Source: Candidatus Latescibacterota bacterium
GTDB taxonomy: Bacteria > Krumholzibacteriota > Krumholzibacteriia > JACNKJ01
DNA length: 64,000 nt
Assembly (NCBI GenBank): GCA_020633725.1
Contig: JACKDC010000001.1
Span: 744,001-808,000, forward strand
Direction of reading: 5' to 3'
This document shows, piece by piece, positions 1 through 8,532 of the stretch (the stretch's first letter is position 1; each line of letters begins with the position of its first letter). A model generated the notes under the pieces. The model did not search any database, had not been told where the DNA came from, and saw nothing but the letters and a program-made list of their open reading frames with translations. The translations under genes were made by a program, and so were the position numbers.

Positions 1-21
1 ATCGCCCTTCTTGCGCGGCAT
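1..21 (-). CDS. motB: Flagellar motor protein MotB, N-terminal fragment (gene runs off the window)
   Basis: Only seven codons are inside the window, starting at an ATG at 21 and reading M-P-R-K-K-G-D. A short basic start of this kind is usual for MotB, and the position immediately after motA in the same direction is the standard motAB order. The 9-base gap to the motA stop suggests co-translation. MotB would be the peptidoglycan-anchoring stator subunit, but neither the transmembrane helix nor the OmpA-like domain can be seen, so the call rests on context. Confidence 0.6.
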
Positions 22-30
22 GCGGCCTCC

Positions 31-810
31 CTAGTCCTTGGCGCGCTCGGCCTCGAGCGCCGCGCGGGCCTGGGGCGTCAGGTAGCTCTTCAGCTTCTCC
101 TCGACGATGCGCGGAGAGTCGCCCGACTGGATCGCCATGATGCCCTCGACCATCATCCACTTCAGGTTGATCTCCTCGCCGCTGCGGACCTTCAGCTTGC
201 CGGCCATGGGCAGCGCGAAGGAGTTGGCGAGGATCGCGCCGTAGAACGTCGTCAGCAACGCCACGGCCATGCCCGCGCCGATGGTGCTGGGGTCGTCCAG
301 GCCCGCGAGCATCTGGACGAGGCCGATCAGCGTGCCGATCATGCCGAAGGCGGGCCCGTAGGCCCCCATCTGGTTGAAGATCTCCTGGCCCTGCTTGTGG
401 CGGCTCTCCACCTGGTCGATGTCGATCTCCATGATCCGGGTCAGCACGGCGGGATCGGTGCCGTCCACGGCCAGGCGCAGGCCCTTGCGCAGGAAGTCGT
501 CCTGCTCCTTCTCGGCCATCTCCTCGAGGGCGAGCATGCCCTCCTTGCGCGCCTTCTCGGCATAGGTGACGATGTTCTTGATCAGCTCGGACGTGTCCTT
601 GCTGTTGTCGCGCAAGGCCTTCTGGGCCACCTTCATGGCGCCCAGGATCTGCGGCAGGCTGAAGTTGATGAACAGCGCCGCGATCGTGCCGCCGAAGGTG
701 CCCACCATGGACGGGACGTTGATGAACAGCGCGATGGAGCCGCCCAGCAGGAGCTGCAGGGCGAGCACCACCATCACCATCACCAGGCCGACCAGGGTTG
801 CGATGTCCAC
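31..810 (-). CDS. motA: Flagellar motor stator protein MotA
   Basis: Inner-membrane stator subunit that pairs with MotB and converts ion flow to torque on FliG. The 259-aa length is typical. Two N-terminal membrane helices (about 4-26 and 32-52) are followed by a charged cytoplasmic loop. The conserved C-terminal helix pair is visible as GPAFGMIGTLIGL (near 150) and LLTTFYGAILANSFALP (near 185-200), including the family prolines. The start is a GTG at 810, preceded by a GGGAGG motif nine bases away. It is the next-to-last gene seen in the long operon, following flbD. Confidence 0.95.
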   Translation of the reverse strand: MDIATLVGLVMVMVVLALQLLLGGSIALFINVPSMVGTFGGTIAALFINFSLPQILGAMKVAQKALRDNSKDTSELIKNIVTYAEKARKEGMLALEEMAEKEQDDFLRKGLRLAVDGTDPAVLTRIMEIDIDQVESRHKQGQEIFNQMGAYGPAFGMIGTLIGLVQMLAGLDDPSTIGAGMAVALLTTFYGAILANSFALPMAGKLKVRSGEEINLKWMMVEGIMAIQSGDSPRIVEEKLKSYLTPQARAALEAERAKD

Positions 811-843
811 GCTGGTTTCCCTCCCGCCGGGCCGCGCCGTCCG

Positions 844-1083
844 CTAGGGCTGCGCGATCTCCGTCGGATCGTAGTCCGGGCCGCCGGACGGGACGGGATA
901 GGCCCGTCCCAGCTGGCGGCGATACTCCAGGAAGGCCTCGCGCACGGCCTCCATCGACTCCCGCACCATCAGCTTGCGCCCCGTGGTGAGGGTGAGCAGG
1001 CAGTCCGGCGTCTCCTCGACCATCTCGATGAGGTCGGCGTTGACCGCCACGGACTGCCCGTTCAGCTTCGTCAGCCGAATCAT
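844..1083 (-). CDS. flbD: FlbD family flagellar protein
   Basis: A 79-aa protein beginning MIRLTKLNG and containing the ADLIEMVEETPDCLLTLTTGRK pattern split around residues 15-37, which is characteristic of the small SwrD/FlbD family found between hook genes and motA in many phyla. In Bacillus the homologue SwrD raises motor torque. This is not the Caulobacter sigma-54 activator of the same name. It sits between flgE and motA in one direction, so a stator- or hook-related role fits. The C-terminal 15 residues are proline-rich and unconserved. Confidence 0.85.
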   Translation of the reverse strand: MIRLTKLNGQSVAVNADLIEMVEETPDCLLTLTTGRKLMVRESMEAVREAFLEYRRQLGRAYPVPSGGPDYDPTEIAQP

Positions 1084-1106
1084 GCCTGCTCAGCCCCCTG
1101 CGCGCC

Positions 1107-3179
1107 CTAGCGCTTGATGTTCACCAGCTCGGTGAGCATCTCGTCACCGGTGCTGATGATCCGCGCGCTGGCCTGGAAGCCGCGCTGCGCGGTGATCATC
1201 TCGGTGAACTCCTGCGCGAGGTTCACGTTGCTCATCTCGAGCGCACCGGGGGTGATGCGGTTCACCACCGAGCCGCTGATGGTTCCGACCAGGGATCGGC
1301 CGGAATTGCTGCTTTCTGAATAGAGATTGCTGCCCTGGCGGGTCAGGCCGGCGGCGTTGGAGAACTGGGCCACGGCGATCTGGGCCATGTCCTCGGAGAC
1401 GCCGTTGGAGAACTGACCCACGATCACGCCGCGCTCGTCCACGAAGACGGTCTCCAGCGTGCCCGAGGCGTAGCCGTCCACCGCCACGATCTTCGCCGTG
1501 GAGGCGCCGGCGGTCTGGGTGAGCGTGCTCGAGCCCACGGCCGTCTGGATCTGCAGGTCGATGGTGCTGGCGCCGTTGCCCGGATCGATGCGGATGGAGC
1601 CGCTGCCGTCGTCGAAGGAGAAGCTCACCAGCTCGCCGTCGGGGTTGAAGATCAGGCTGCCGCGGTCGCCCGCGAGGATCTCGCTGGTGCCGTCCACCTC
1701 GGCCTGCCAGTACCACTCGATGTTGCCCGCGTCCGAGGACGGCTTGCGCAGCGAGATGGTCAGGTGGTGCTTGGCGCCCACGCTGTCGTAGACGTCCACG
1801 CTCACCGGATGCATCTCCGCGTCCTTGGCCGCCTGGATCTGGTCGAAGAGGAAGGTCGTGCCGAAGGTCGTCGTCGACGTCGAGTCGCCGATGGAGATGC
1901 TGTCGATGGAGTTGTCCGTCCCCGGGTTGCCCTGGATGCGGATGGCGCCGTCGGCGGTCAGGGTCACGCCCGCGTTGCCGTAGTCCGAGATGCCGGTCAC
2001 CGCCTGCAGGGCGTTCATGAGGTCCTGCAGCGAGGTGGTGCCGGTCACGTTGAAGTCGCTGGGCATGTGGGCCTCGCCGCCCACGTAGGCCTGCAGCGTC
2101 AGCGTGGTGCCGTCGATCCCGTACTCGCTGTCGGGTCCGTCCAGCGGCTCGCCCACGCCGTTGTAGAGGTTCACCAGCAGGTCGGTCGCGTCGGCGGCCT
2201 GCATGAGCGTCTCGTTCATCGTGGCGCTGTCGCCGGTGCCCGACGTGATCAGCGAGGGGAAGGTGAAGGCCGAGTTGAACTCGGGATTGCCGTTGATGCT
2301 CAGGCGTAGATCGTGGATGTCGTTGCCGCCGGCCGGGTGGCCGTCCACCGTGATCTCGCCGTTCACGAAGGTCACCGAGCCGGGCGGATAGGTGGGGTTG
2401 ACGGCCGTCAGCGCGCCGTTGATGAAGTCCAGCACGTCCTGCACGCTGGTGCTGTCGTCCACCACCAGGCTGCCCGAGATGATGTCCGTGTCGATCAGGC
2501 CGCTGAGGCTGATCACGTCGCCCGAGCGGATGTTCATGTCCGTGCCGAAGCTCTGCTGCGAGATGTCCGTCAGCAGGGTCGTGCTCTCGGCGAGCTTCAG
2601 GAAGCGCCCGGACTCCGTGATCGTGGGCAGCGCCTCGGCGTCGGCCTTGAGGTTCCCCGTCAGGCCGATGTAGGTGGACGCCTGCGCGTTCACCACCCGC
2701 GAGCGATCCACCACGATGTCCGAGAGCGTGCTGCTCTCGCGGATCTCGCCGTCGGCGTCCGGCAGATAGCCCTGGAGGATGGACCCGCTCGCCTGGTGCA
2801 CAAGGTTGCCGAAGCCGTCCACGGCGAAGTTGCCGGCCCGGGTAAAGTTCAGCGAGTCGCCGCTCTTCACCACGAAGAAGCCCTCGCCCTGGAAGGCCAT
2901 GTCGAACATGTTCCCAGTGGCCTGCAGGTTGCCCTGGGTCTGCAGGGTGTCCACCGAGGCCACCGTCATGCCCAGGCCCACCTGGATGGCGTTGGTGCCG
3001 CCGAGCCCCGAGTCCGGGCGGCTCGCGCCGCGCACGGTCTGGTTCAGCATCTCCTGGAAGGAGACGCGGCCCGTCTTGAAGCCGATGGTGTTGATGTTGG
3101 CGATGTTGTTGCCGATCACGTCCAGCTTCGTCTGGTGGTTGATCAGGCCGGACACGCCCGCGAAAAGGCTTCTCAGCAT
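1107..3179 (-). CDS. flgE: Flagellar hook protein FlgE
   Basis: Structural subunit of the hook. The N-terminus has the rod/hook signature (MLRSLFAGVSGLINHQ, then LDVIGNNIANINTIGFK) and the C-terminus has MSNVNLAQEFTEMITAQRGFQASARII followed by ELVNIK, which form the D0 helices. At 690 aa it is much longer than the roughly 400 aa of enteric FlgE. The extra length lies in the surface-exposed middle (about 150-560), rich in D, G, S and T. It lies directly downstream of flgD, whose product caps the growing hook. The start is ATG at 3179. Confidence 0.95.
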   Translation of the reverse strand: MLRSLFAGVSGLINHQTKLDVIGNNIANINTIGFKTGRVSFQEMLNQTVRGASRPDSGLGGTNAIQVGLGMTVASVDTLQTQGNLQATGNMFDMAFQGEGFFVVKSGDSLNFTRAGNFAVDGFGNLVHQASGSILQGYLPDADGEIRESSTLSDIVVDRSRVVNAQASTYIGLTGNLKADAEALPTITESGRFLKLAESTTLLTDISQQSFGTDMNIRSGDVISLSGLIDTDIISGSLVVDDSTSVQDVLDFINGALTAVNPTYPPGSVTFVNGEITVDGHPAGGNDIHDLRLSINGNPEFNSAFTFPSLITSGTGDSATMNETLMQAADATDLLVNLYNGVGEPLDGPDSEYGIDGTTLTLQAYVGGEAHMPSDFNVTGTTSLQDLMNALQAVTGISDYGNAGVTLTADGAIRIQGNPGTDNSIDSISIGDSTSTTTFGTTFLFDQIQAAKDAEMHPVSVDVYDSVGAKHHLTISLRKPSSDAGNIEWYWQAEVDGTSEILAGDRGSLIFNPDGELVSFSFDDGSGSIRIDPGNGASTIDLQIQTAVGSSTLTQTAGASTAKIVAVDGYASGTLETVFVDERGVIVGQFSNGVSEDMAQIAVAQFSNAAGLTRQGSNLYSESSNSGRSLVGTISGSVVNRITPGALEMSNVNLAQEFTEMITAQRGFQASARIISTGDEMLTELVNIKR

Positions 3180-3224
3180 GCTCTAGTCCTCCCTCAGTGC
3201 TTGCTCCAGCTCTCCGGTGTGCGC

Positions 3225-3953
3225 TCAGCCCGCCGTCAGCGACGGGGTGTTCGCCGCCTCCGCGGCGGCCTCGATCTGCTCGCGGATCTCGATGACGTCC
3301 GCGAGCGTGAACTCCATGGATCCCACGATCACGTAGGCGGTGCCCTGGGAGAAGCGCACGCCATCCACGTGGCCGCGCAGCCAGGTGCTCACCCCCACGT
3401 CGCCGCCCGTGGCGTCGGTGGCGGTCACCGACACCGAGTACTCGCCGTCGGGGACGGCCTTGCCCTTGTCGTCCTTGCCGTCCCAGTGGACCTCGTGCTC
3501 GCCCGGGATGAGCGGCAGGTCGTCCTGGCCGGCCACCGTCATGCTGCGGACCAGGTCGCCGTCCGCGTTGCGGACCTCCACCGTGAGCGTGGCGTCGTCG
3601 TCCAGGTCCACCAGGAAGTCGCTGGCGGAGCCGGACTCCACGCGCACGTTGCTCGTGTCCAGCAGCACGTCGCGGCCGATGAGGCTCGTGGACATGGCGT
3701 TGCCCAGGCTCTGCTGCATCAGCAGGCCGGTCTGGGTGCCGGTGTTGATGTCCTGCAGCTGCTCGAGGCTCGAGAAGGTGGCGAGCTGGGCGATGAAGTC
3801 CTCGTTGTTCGTCGGCTCCAGGGGATTCTGGTGCTGCAGCTGGCTCACGAGCAGCTGCAGGAACTCCTCCTTGCCCAGCTCCGCGCTGGGCGTCATCACC
3901 CCGTTCATGCCGATGGAGTTGCCCAGGCCGAGATCGCTGATCTGCGTGGTCAT
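3225..3953 (-). CDS. flgD: Flagellar hook assembly (cap) protein FlgD
   Basis: Scaffold needed to polymerise FlgE. The N-terminal motif GKEEFLQLLVSQLQHQNPLEPTNNEDFIAQLATFSSLEQL (about residues 27-66, shown here in part) is the FlgD family hallmark. The second half (about 100-185) contains a FlgD Ig-like segment with the pattern GEHEVHWDGKDDKGKAVPDGEYSVSV. At 242 aa the length is normal. It sits between fliK and flgE, the usual hook-assembly grouping. The start is ATG at 3953. Confidence 0.95.
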   Translation of the reverse strand: MTTQISDLGLGNSIGMNGVMTPSAELGKEEFLQLLVSQLQHQNPLEPTNNEDFIAQLATFSSLEQLQDINTGTQTGLLMQQSLGNAMSTSLIGRDVLLDTSNVRVESGSASDFLVDLDDDATLTVEVRNADGDLVRSMTVAGQDDLPLIPGEHEVHWDGKDDKGKAVPDGEYSVSVTATDATGGDVGVSTWLRGHVDGVRFSQGTAYVIVGSMEFTLADVIEIREQIEAAAEAANTPSLTAG

Positions 3954-3963
3954 CCCTCTCTCC

Positions 3964-5526
3964 TCAGGCTCTCAGGTCGATGAGGCCGTCGTGCGCGGCC
4001 CACACCGTGGTCCGCGCGGCTTCCAGTCCCGACTCCGTCTCGGCGGCGGGGGCGCCGTAGCGCGGCCCCTGGCCGTCGCCCTGCGCGTGCTGCCCGCCGC
4101 CCTGGCGGAGCTGCACCTCGACGCGCGCCTCGCCCAGGCCCTGCTGCTCCATGAGGGCGCGGATGCGCGGCAGCTCGCTCTGCAGCTGCTCGCGCGCGGC
4201 GTGGCTCTCCACGGTGAGGCGGGTCCAGCTGCGGTCCCCGTCCATCTGCACCTCGATGCGCAGCTTGCCCAGCGCCGGCGGATCCAGGCGCAGGGTGGCG
4301 CGGTAGTTGTCCTCGCCGTTCTGGCGCAGCTCCCGCAGCAGACTGACGCTGCGCTCCGGCAGCTCCGCCGGACGCAGGCTGGCCGGCAGCGGCGTGCTCG
4401 GGCCGGCGGGCCGCGTCGACGTCCCCGCCTTGCTCTCGGCAGCCCGCAGCTCGGCGCCGTTCTGGAGCAGGGTCTCCGCGCCGTGGGCGCGGGGCGTGTC
4501 GGTCGTGGCCGGCGCCGCGGGCGCGCCGTCCGTGGTCTGGGAGCGCGCGCCCTCGCCATCCGAGGCGACGTCGGCGTCGGCTTCACCCGCCGCAGCGGGG
4601 ACCGTGGTCGCCGCGGCGCCCTGGGACGGCATCGCATCGGCCGGCGGGGCAGCAGGCGGCTCGGGAGTACGCGCCGAGGACCCGGCGGTCGTCGGCCGCA
4701 TGGGTGGCGTCGGCGTCGGCACGGGCCGCGGGGTCGGGGCCAATGCGCGCATCGGGCCGGTCGCGTCGGCGTCCGCCGACTCGCCCGTCACCGTGGTCTC
4801 GCCCTTCGCCGGGCGGCGCATTCCGAGCAGCGCGCTCTGCAGCGTGGCCACGCGCGCGTCGGCGCGCAGCGCCCTGCCGTCCTCCGCGGTCGAAACCGCC
4901 GCGAGAGCCTCCCCGCCCCGACCCTTGGCCGGGCGCAGCGACGCCTGCGGGTCCGGCTGCAGGGCCGGCGCGTCGACCGCGGGGGGCGGCGCGTCGGCGA
5001 GCGCCGTCCCGGCGGCGGTCAGCGCGTGGGTGTCCACCGTCGGCGCGAGCGCCGGCGCGATCGGACCCTTCCCATCGCCGAGCTCGCCGTGGACCTGCGG
5101 CGGGATGGCGCCGGTGTCCGCGGCCTCCTTGATCGGCGGCGTCGAGGACGCCGGATCGATCCCGTCGTCCACGCCCGCCGCGACGCCCATCAGCATCGCC
5201 AGCAGGCGGGAAGCGCTCTCGTCCTCGCCCTTCGGCGTGGCGGCGCTGTCCAGCGCGTCGTCGTCGCTGCCGGTCTGGGTCTCCTCGTCGGCGAGGCCCT
5301 GCTCCGGCGCGGGCTTCGTGTCCGCACTGGGCCGGTCGGTCGGCGCGGCGGGAGCGTCGGGCTCGACGTCCGCCCGCGCCGGCTGCGGCGCCGGCGTGTC
5401 GGCGCGGCGGGTCATCGCGCTGTCCAGCTCGCGGCGGAAGGCGTCGTTCGTGCCGCGCGCTTCCACGCCCGCTCCGGGCGTGGGCGCGAGGTCCGCGATG
5501 GCGCCGAGGATCTTGAGCAGCTCCAT
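3964..5526 (-). CDS. fliK: Flagellar hook-length control protein FliK
   Basis: A 520-aa protein with a long Ala/Pro/Thr/Asp-rich low-complexity N-terminus (to about residue 370), as expected for the ruler part. It has a conserved Flg_hook domain near 385-480, seen as YRATLRLDPPALGKLRIEVQMDG and the following ARVEVQL. FliK measures hook length and switches the export gate from hook to filament substrates. ATG at 5526 overlaps the upstream TGA (TGATG) and has a GGGGGG motif six bases away. A GTG at 5529 is the alternative start. The N-terminal region is poorly conserved in all FliK proteins. Confidence 0.88.
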   Translation of the reverse strand: MELLKILGAIADLAPTPGAGVEARGTNDAFRRELDSAMTRRADTPAPQPARADVEPDAPAAPTDRPSADTKPAPEQGLADEETQTGSDDDALDSAATPKGEDESASRLLAMLMGVAAGVDDGIDPASSTPPIKEAADTGAIPPQVHGELGDGKGPIAPALAPTVDTHALTAAGTALADAPPPAVDAPALQPDPQASLRPAKGRGGEALAAVSTAEDGRALRADARVATLQSALLGMRRPAKGETTVTGESADADATGPMRALAPTPRPVPTPTPPMRPTTAGSSARTPEPPAAPPADAMPSQGAAATTVPAAAGEADADVASDGEGARSQTTDGAPAAPATTDTPRAHGAETLLQNGAELRAAESKAGTSTRPAGPSTPLPASLRPAELPERSVSLLRELRQNGEDNYRATLRLDPPALGKLRIEVQMDGDRSWTRLTVESHAAREQLQSELPRIRALMEQQGLGEARVEVQLRQGGGQHAQGDGQGPRYGAPAAETESGLEAARTTVWAAHDGLIDLRA

Positions 5527-6056
5527 CACTTGCCCCCCTGCGCCGTCAGCAGGTTGCTGAGGGCCGCGGCGCGCGCCGGGTCCAGCGACGCGAGGATCTG
5601 CGCCGCCGGGCGTTCCTTCATGTTGCGGAGCACCTCGAGCACGATGTCCACGTCCATCCCGCTCAGGATCGCCGCGGCGTCCTTCGGCGGCATCGCCTCG
5701 TAGACCTTGGACAGCTTCTTCAGCCCGCGCAGCCGCTCCTCCTCCACCTGGCCGACGGCCAGCTGGATGCGCTTGCGCATGGCGTCGATCTTGTTGAACT
5801 CCTCCGCGAGCACGGCCTTCTCGAGTTCGAGGCTCTCCTGGAGGTCCTCGATCTCCCCCTCGCGCTCGGCAATCTCCGCCGCCTTGGCCTGCAGGGATTG
5901 CCGCTCGAGGCTGTACTCCGCCGTGGAGTCCACGGGGGCGGCCTCCTCGCCGGTGAAGTAGGCGCTGCGGATGCCCGTGAAGACGCCCGTCACCAGAAAG
6001 GTCCCGGCGAAGATCACGAAAAAGCTCAAGACACTGAAGACAATGACCGATTTCAT
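5526..6056 (-). CDS. MotE-family (MgtE N-domain) flagellar protein
   Basis: A 176-aa membrane-anchored protein. One N-terminal helix (MKSVIVFSVLSFFVIFAGTFLV) precedes a strongly charged coiled coil (about 50-110). A C-terminal MgtE-N-like helical domain follows (KLSKVYEAMPPKDAAAILSGMDVDIVLEVLRNMKERPAAQILASLDP), which resembles the middle domain of FliG. Proteins of this layout lie between fliJ and fliK in many Firmicutes and other phyla and are annotated MotE-like. ATG at 6056 is preferred over an upstream frame extension because it puts the hydrophobic helix at the N-terminus. The exact role here is inferred. Confidence 0.8.
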   Translation of the reverse strand: MKSVIVFSVLSFFVIFAGTFLVTGVFTGIRSAYFTGEEAAPVDSTAEYSLERQSLQAKAAEIAEREGEIEDLQESLELEKAVLAEEFNKIDAMRKRIQLAVGQVEEERLRGLKKLSKVYEAMPPKDAAAILSGMDVDIVLEVLRNMKERPAAQILASLDPARAAALSNLLTAQGGK

Positions 6057-6060
6057 GGTG

Positions 6061-6534
6061 TCACCTTCTGTCCGCGATCGGGCTCGGCATCGCAATCGTC
6101 ATGCCATGCCGCGGGGTCGGCCTGGCGTCCAGTTCGCGGCGCTCACGTCGCGCCTCCTCCAGCTCCCACTCCGCGCGCCGCCGCTCCTCGAGCTTCTCGA
6201 GCAGACGGCGCTCGCGGCTGCGCTCCTGCAGGACGGCCCGCGCCGCCCGCACGCCCTGCTCCTGAGCTGCGAGACGCTGACGCGCCAGCACGTCGGCGCG
6301 CTCGAGCACCAGCAGCTGATAGCGATTCTCGCCCAGGCGCAGCGGCTCGACGCGCCCCTGCTGCAGACGATCCCTGCGCTCCAGCAGCGCCCGCCGCAGG
6401 GCCGCGCTGCGCTCGAGCTCCTGCCGCGCCAGCGCGAGTTCGCTCTCCAGCCGCCCCAGCGCCAGGGCGGCGTCCTGCTCCGCGCGCTCGCGGAGGCGCA
6501 GCAGCTTCTGCAGCCGAAAGCTGAAGCGCGCCAT
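6061..6534 (-). CDS. fliJ: Flagellar export protein FliJ
   Basis: A 157-aa, almost entirely alpha-helical, Arg/Glu/Leu-rich coiled-coil protein beginning MARFSFRLQKLLRLRERAEQ, the typical FliJ start. FliJ is the central stalk of the FliI hexamer and a chaperone-escort factor in the flagellar type III export apparatus. Its ATG overlaps the fliI stop codon by one base (TGATG), so the two are translationally coupled. Sequence identity among FliJ proteins is always low, so the call uses pattern plus position. Confidence 0.87.
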   Translation of the reverse strand: MARFSFRLQKLLRLRERAEQDAALALGRLESELALARQELERSAALRRALLERRDRLQQGRVEPLRLGENRYQLLVLERADVLARQRLAAQEQGVRAARAVLQERSRERRLLEKLEERRRAEWELEEARRERRELDARPTPRHGMTIAMPSPIADRR

Positions 6535-7877
6535 CAGCGGCGGACTCCGGCCTGACGCGTCGACGCGGCCTGCCCGAGCAGCGCGCTCAGCGCGCCGCGG
6601 GTCTCGTCGAGGGTGCTTCGCTCGTCCCGCGCCTGGCGCAGGAATCGCTGCCAGTCCGGGCGCAGCGCGATCGCGCGGTCGATCTCCGGACTGCTGCCCG
6701 GGGCGTAGGCGCCGATCTGGATGAGGTCCTCGTTCTCCCGGTAGACGGCCATCGCCGCCGTGAGCTCGCGCGCCTTCGCGACGGCCTCGGCCGGCGCCAC
6801 GGCGTCGAAGAGACGGCTGACGGACTCCAGCACGTCGATCGCCGGGTACTGCCCGGCCGTCGCGAGCCGGCGGCTGAGCAGGACGTGCCCGTCGAGGATG
6901 GAGCGCACCGTGTCGGCGACCGGGTCGTTCATGTCGTCGCCCTCCACCAGCACGGTGAAGAGCCCCGTGATCGACCCCGTGGCGGCCGAGCCCGCGCGCT
7001 CCAGCAGCCGCGGCAGCGCCGCGAACACGCTCGGCGTGTAGCCCTTGCTGGCCGGCGGCTCGCCGGTGGCGAGGCCGATCTCGCGCAGGGCCATGGCGTA
7101 GCGCGTCAGCGAGTCCATCATCAGCAGGACGCGCCGCCCGCGGTCGCGGAAGTGCTCGGCCACGCTGAAGGCGAGTTCGGCGCCCTTGACCTTCTCGAGT
7201 GCGGTGGCGTCGCTGGTCACGGCCACCACCACCGAACGCCGAAGCCCCTCGGCGCCCAGGTCGCGCTCGATGAACTCGCGCACCTCGCGTCCGCGCTCGC
7301 CGATGAGCCCGAGGACGATCACGTCGGCCTCGGCGCGCCGGGCCAGCATGCCCAGCAGCACGCTCTTGCCCACGCCGCTGCCGGCGAAGATGCCCAGGCG
7401 CTGCCCCTCGCCGACCCCGAGGAGCCCGTCGAGCGCGCGAACGCCCGTGACGAACTGCCGCGCGATGGGCGCCCGGTCCAGGGGCGCCGGGGCGCGGCCC
7501 TCCACGCGGCGGCGCTCGGGGAGCCAGGGGTCGCCCGCGCCGTCGATGGGACGTCCGAGACCGTCGAGCACGCGGCCGACCAGCCCGTCGCCCACGCCCA
7601 CGCTGAGCGGCGCGCCGGTGGGCACCACGCGGTCGCCCGGTCGGATGCCCGCGATCGCGCGGTAGGGCATGAGGAGAAGACGCCCGTCCTGGAAGCCGAC
7701 GACCTCGGCGGGCAGCGTGCCGTCGCCGGCGGTCTCGATCAGGCAGAGCTCACCCACCGAGGCGGGCGCGCCCTCCGCTTCGAGCAGCAGGCCGATCACG
7801 CGGCTGACCCGGCCCACGCGGCGAACCACGTCGCCGCGCTCCACGCGTTCGAGCGCACGGCGCAGATCAAGCGCCAT
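6534..7877 (-). CDS. fliI: Flagellar export ATPase FliI
   Basis: A 447-aa F1-type ATPase that energises flagellar type III export. The Walker A loop GIFAGSGVGKSVLLG (about 160-175), the Walker B-like RVLLMMDSLTRYAMALREI, and the GEPPASKGYTPSVFAALPRLLERAG signature are all intact. ATG at 7877 (MALDLRRALERV) is chosen since it gives the family N-terminus and overlaps fliH by 11 bases. The open frame extends upstream but the extra residues match nothing. It is flanked by fliH (negative regulator) and fliJ (stalk). Confidence 0.95.
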   Translation of the reverse strand: MALDLRRALERVERGDVVRRVGRVSRVIGLLLEAEGAPASVGELCLIETAGDGTLPAEVVGFQDGRLLLMPYRAIAGIRPGDRVVPTGAPLSVGVGDGLVGRVLDGLGRPIDGAGDPWLPERRRVEGRAPAPLDRAPIARQFVTGVRALDGLLGVGEGQRLGIFAGSGVGKSVLLGMLARRAEADVIVLGLIGERGREVREFIERDLGAEGLRRSVVVAVTSDATALEKVKGAELAFSVAEHFRDRGRRVLLMMDSLTRYAMALREIGLATGEPPASKGYTPSVFAALPRLLERAGSAATGSITGLFTVLVEGDDMNDPVADTVRSILDGHVLLSRRLATAGQYPAIDVLESVSRLFDAVAPAEAVAKARELTAAMAVYRENEDLIQIGAYAPGSSPEIDRAIALRPDWQRFLRQARDERSTLDETRGALSALLGQAASTRQAGVRR

Positions 7878-8532
7878 GGGGCCCGTCCTCGGGAGCAGGC
7901 GGCGCGTCGGCGGCGTCGAGCGAGCCGTCGAGCAGGAGCGCCTCGAGCCGGGCGAGTTCGTCCTCGGCGATGGATTCCACCCGCGCGCGGTCGCCCTCCA
8001 GGGCGAGGCTGCCCGCGGGCAGGCGCGGATCGGGCTGGAGCTGGAAGGGCAGACCGTCGAGCAGGCGCTTGCCCTCGGCGGCGAGCAGGGCGTCCACCGC
8101 GGCGAGGTCGTCCGGGTTCGCCAGCACGCGAATGCTGCTCTCACGCTCGAGACAGCCGAGCAGCTCCGCGAGCTTGCCCGCCAGCGCCGCGTCGTTCGCG
8201 CGCAGCTCGGCGCGCAGCAGCCGACGCGCAATGCCCATGGACAGGGCCAGCAGCTCGCGCTCGCTCTCGCGCTGGAACTCGGCGCGCGCCGCCGTCAGGC
8301 TCGACAGGAGCCGCTCCAGCGCGGCCAGCGGGCCGGCCACGAGGGCCTCGCGCTCGGCGGCGTATTCCGCGGCCGCCTCGCGGCGTCCCGCGTCCCGCCC
8401 CTCCGCCAGCAGGCGCTCGCGCAGGTCGGCGAAGCCGGGCTGCCGGGACAGGTGCGCGATCTCCGCGTCCGCGCCGGCGCGGGCGAAGTCCTCGAGGTAG
8501 AGGCCGAGGGCCGCGTCACTCGATGAGGCCAC
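7867..8532 (-). CDS. fliH: Flagellar assembly protein FliH
   Basis: A 221-aa, Ala/Glu/Leu-rich helical protein between fliG and fliI, the invariable position of fliH. FliH dimerises through a long helix, binds FliI, and tethers it to the export gate and C-ring. The C-terminal half (about 95-200, including ARRLLRAELRAND and RVLANPDDLAAVDALL) matches the V-ATPase E-subunit-like FliH domain. The start appears to be GTG at 8532, inside the end of fliG (17-base overlap). Confidence 0.87.
   Translation of the reverse strand: MASSSDAALGLYLEDFARAGADAEIAHLSRQPGFADLRERLLAEGRDAGRREAAAEYAAEREALVAGPLAALERLLSSLTAARAEFQRESERELLALSMGIARRLLRAELRANDAALAGKLAELLGCLERESSIRVLANPDDLAAVDALLAAEGKRLLDGLPFQLQPDPRLPAGSLALEGDRARVESIAEDELARLEALLLDGSLDAADAPPAPEDGPHGA

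Noticed and set aside
2313..3983. Long plus-strand open frame across flgE and flgD
   Set aside because: Shadow of two well-supported flagellar genes on the other strand; its product has no domain pattern.
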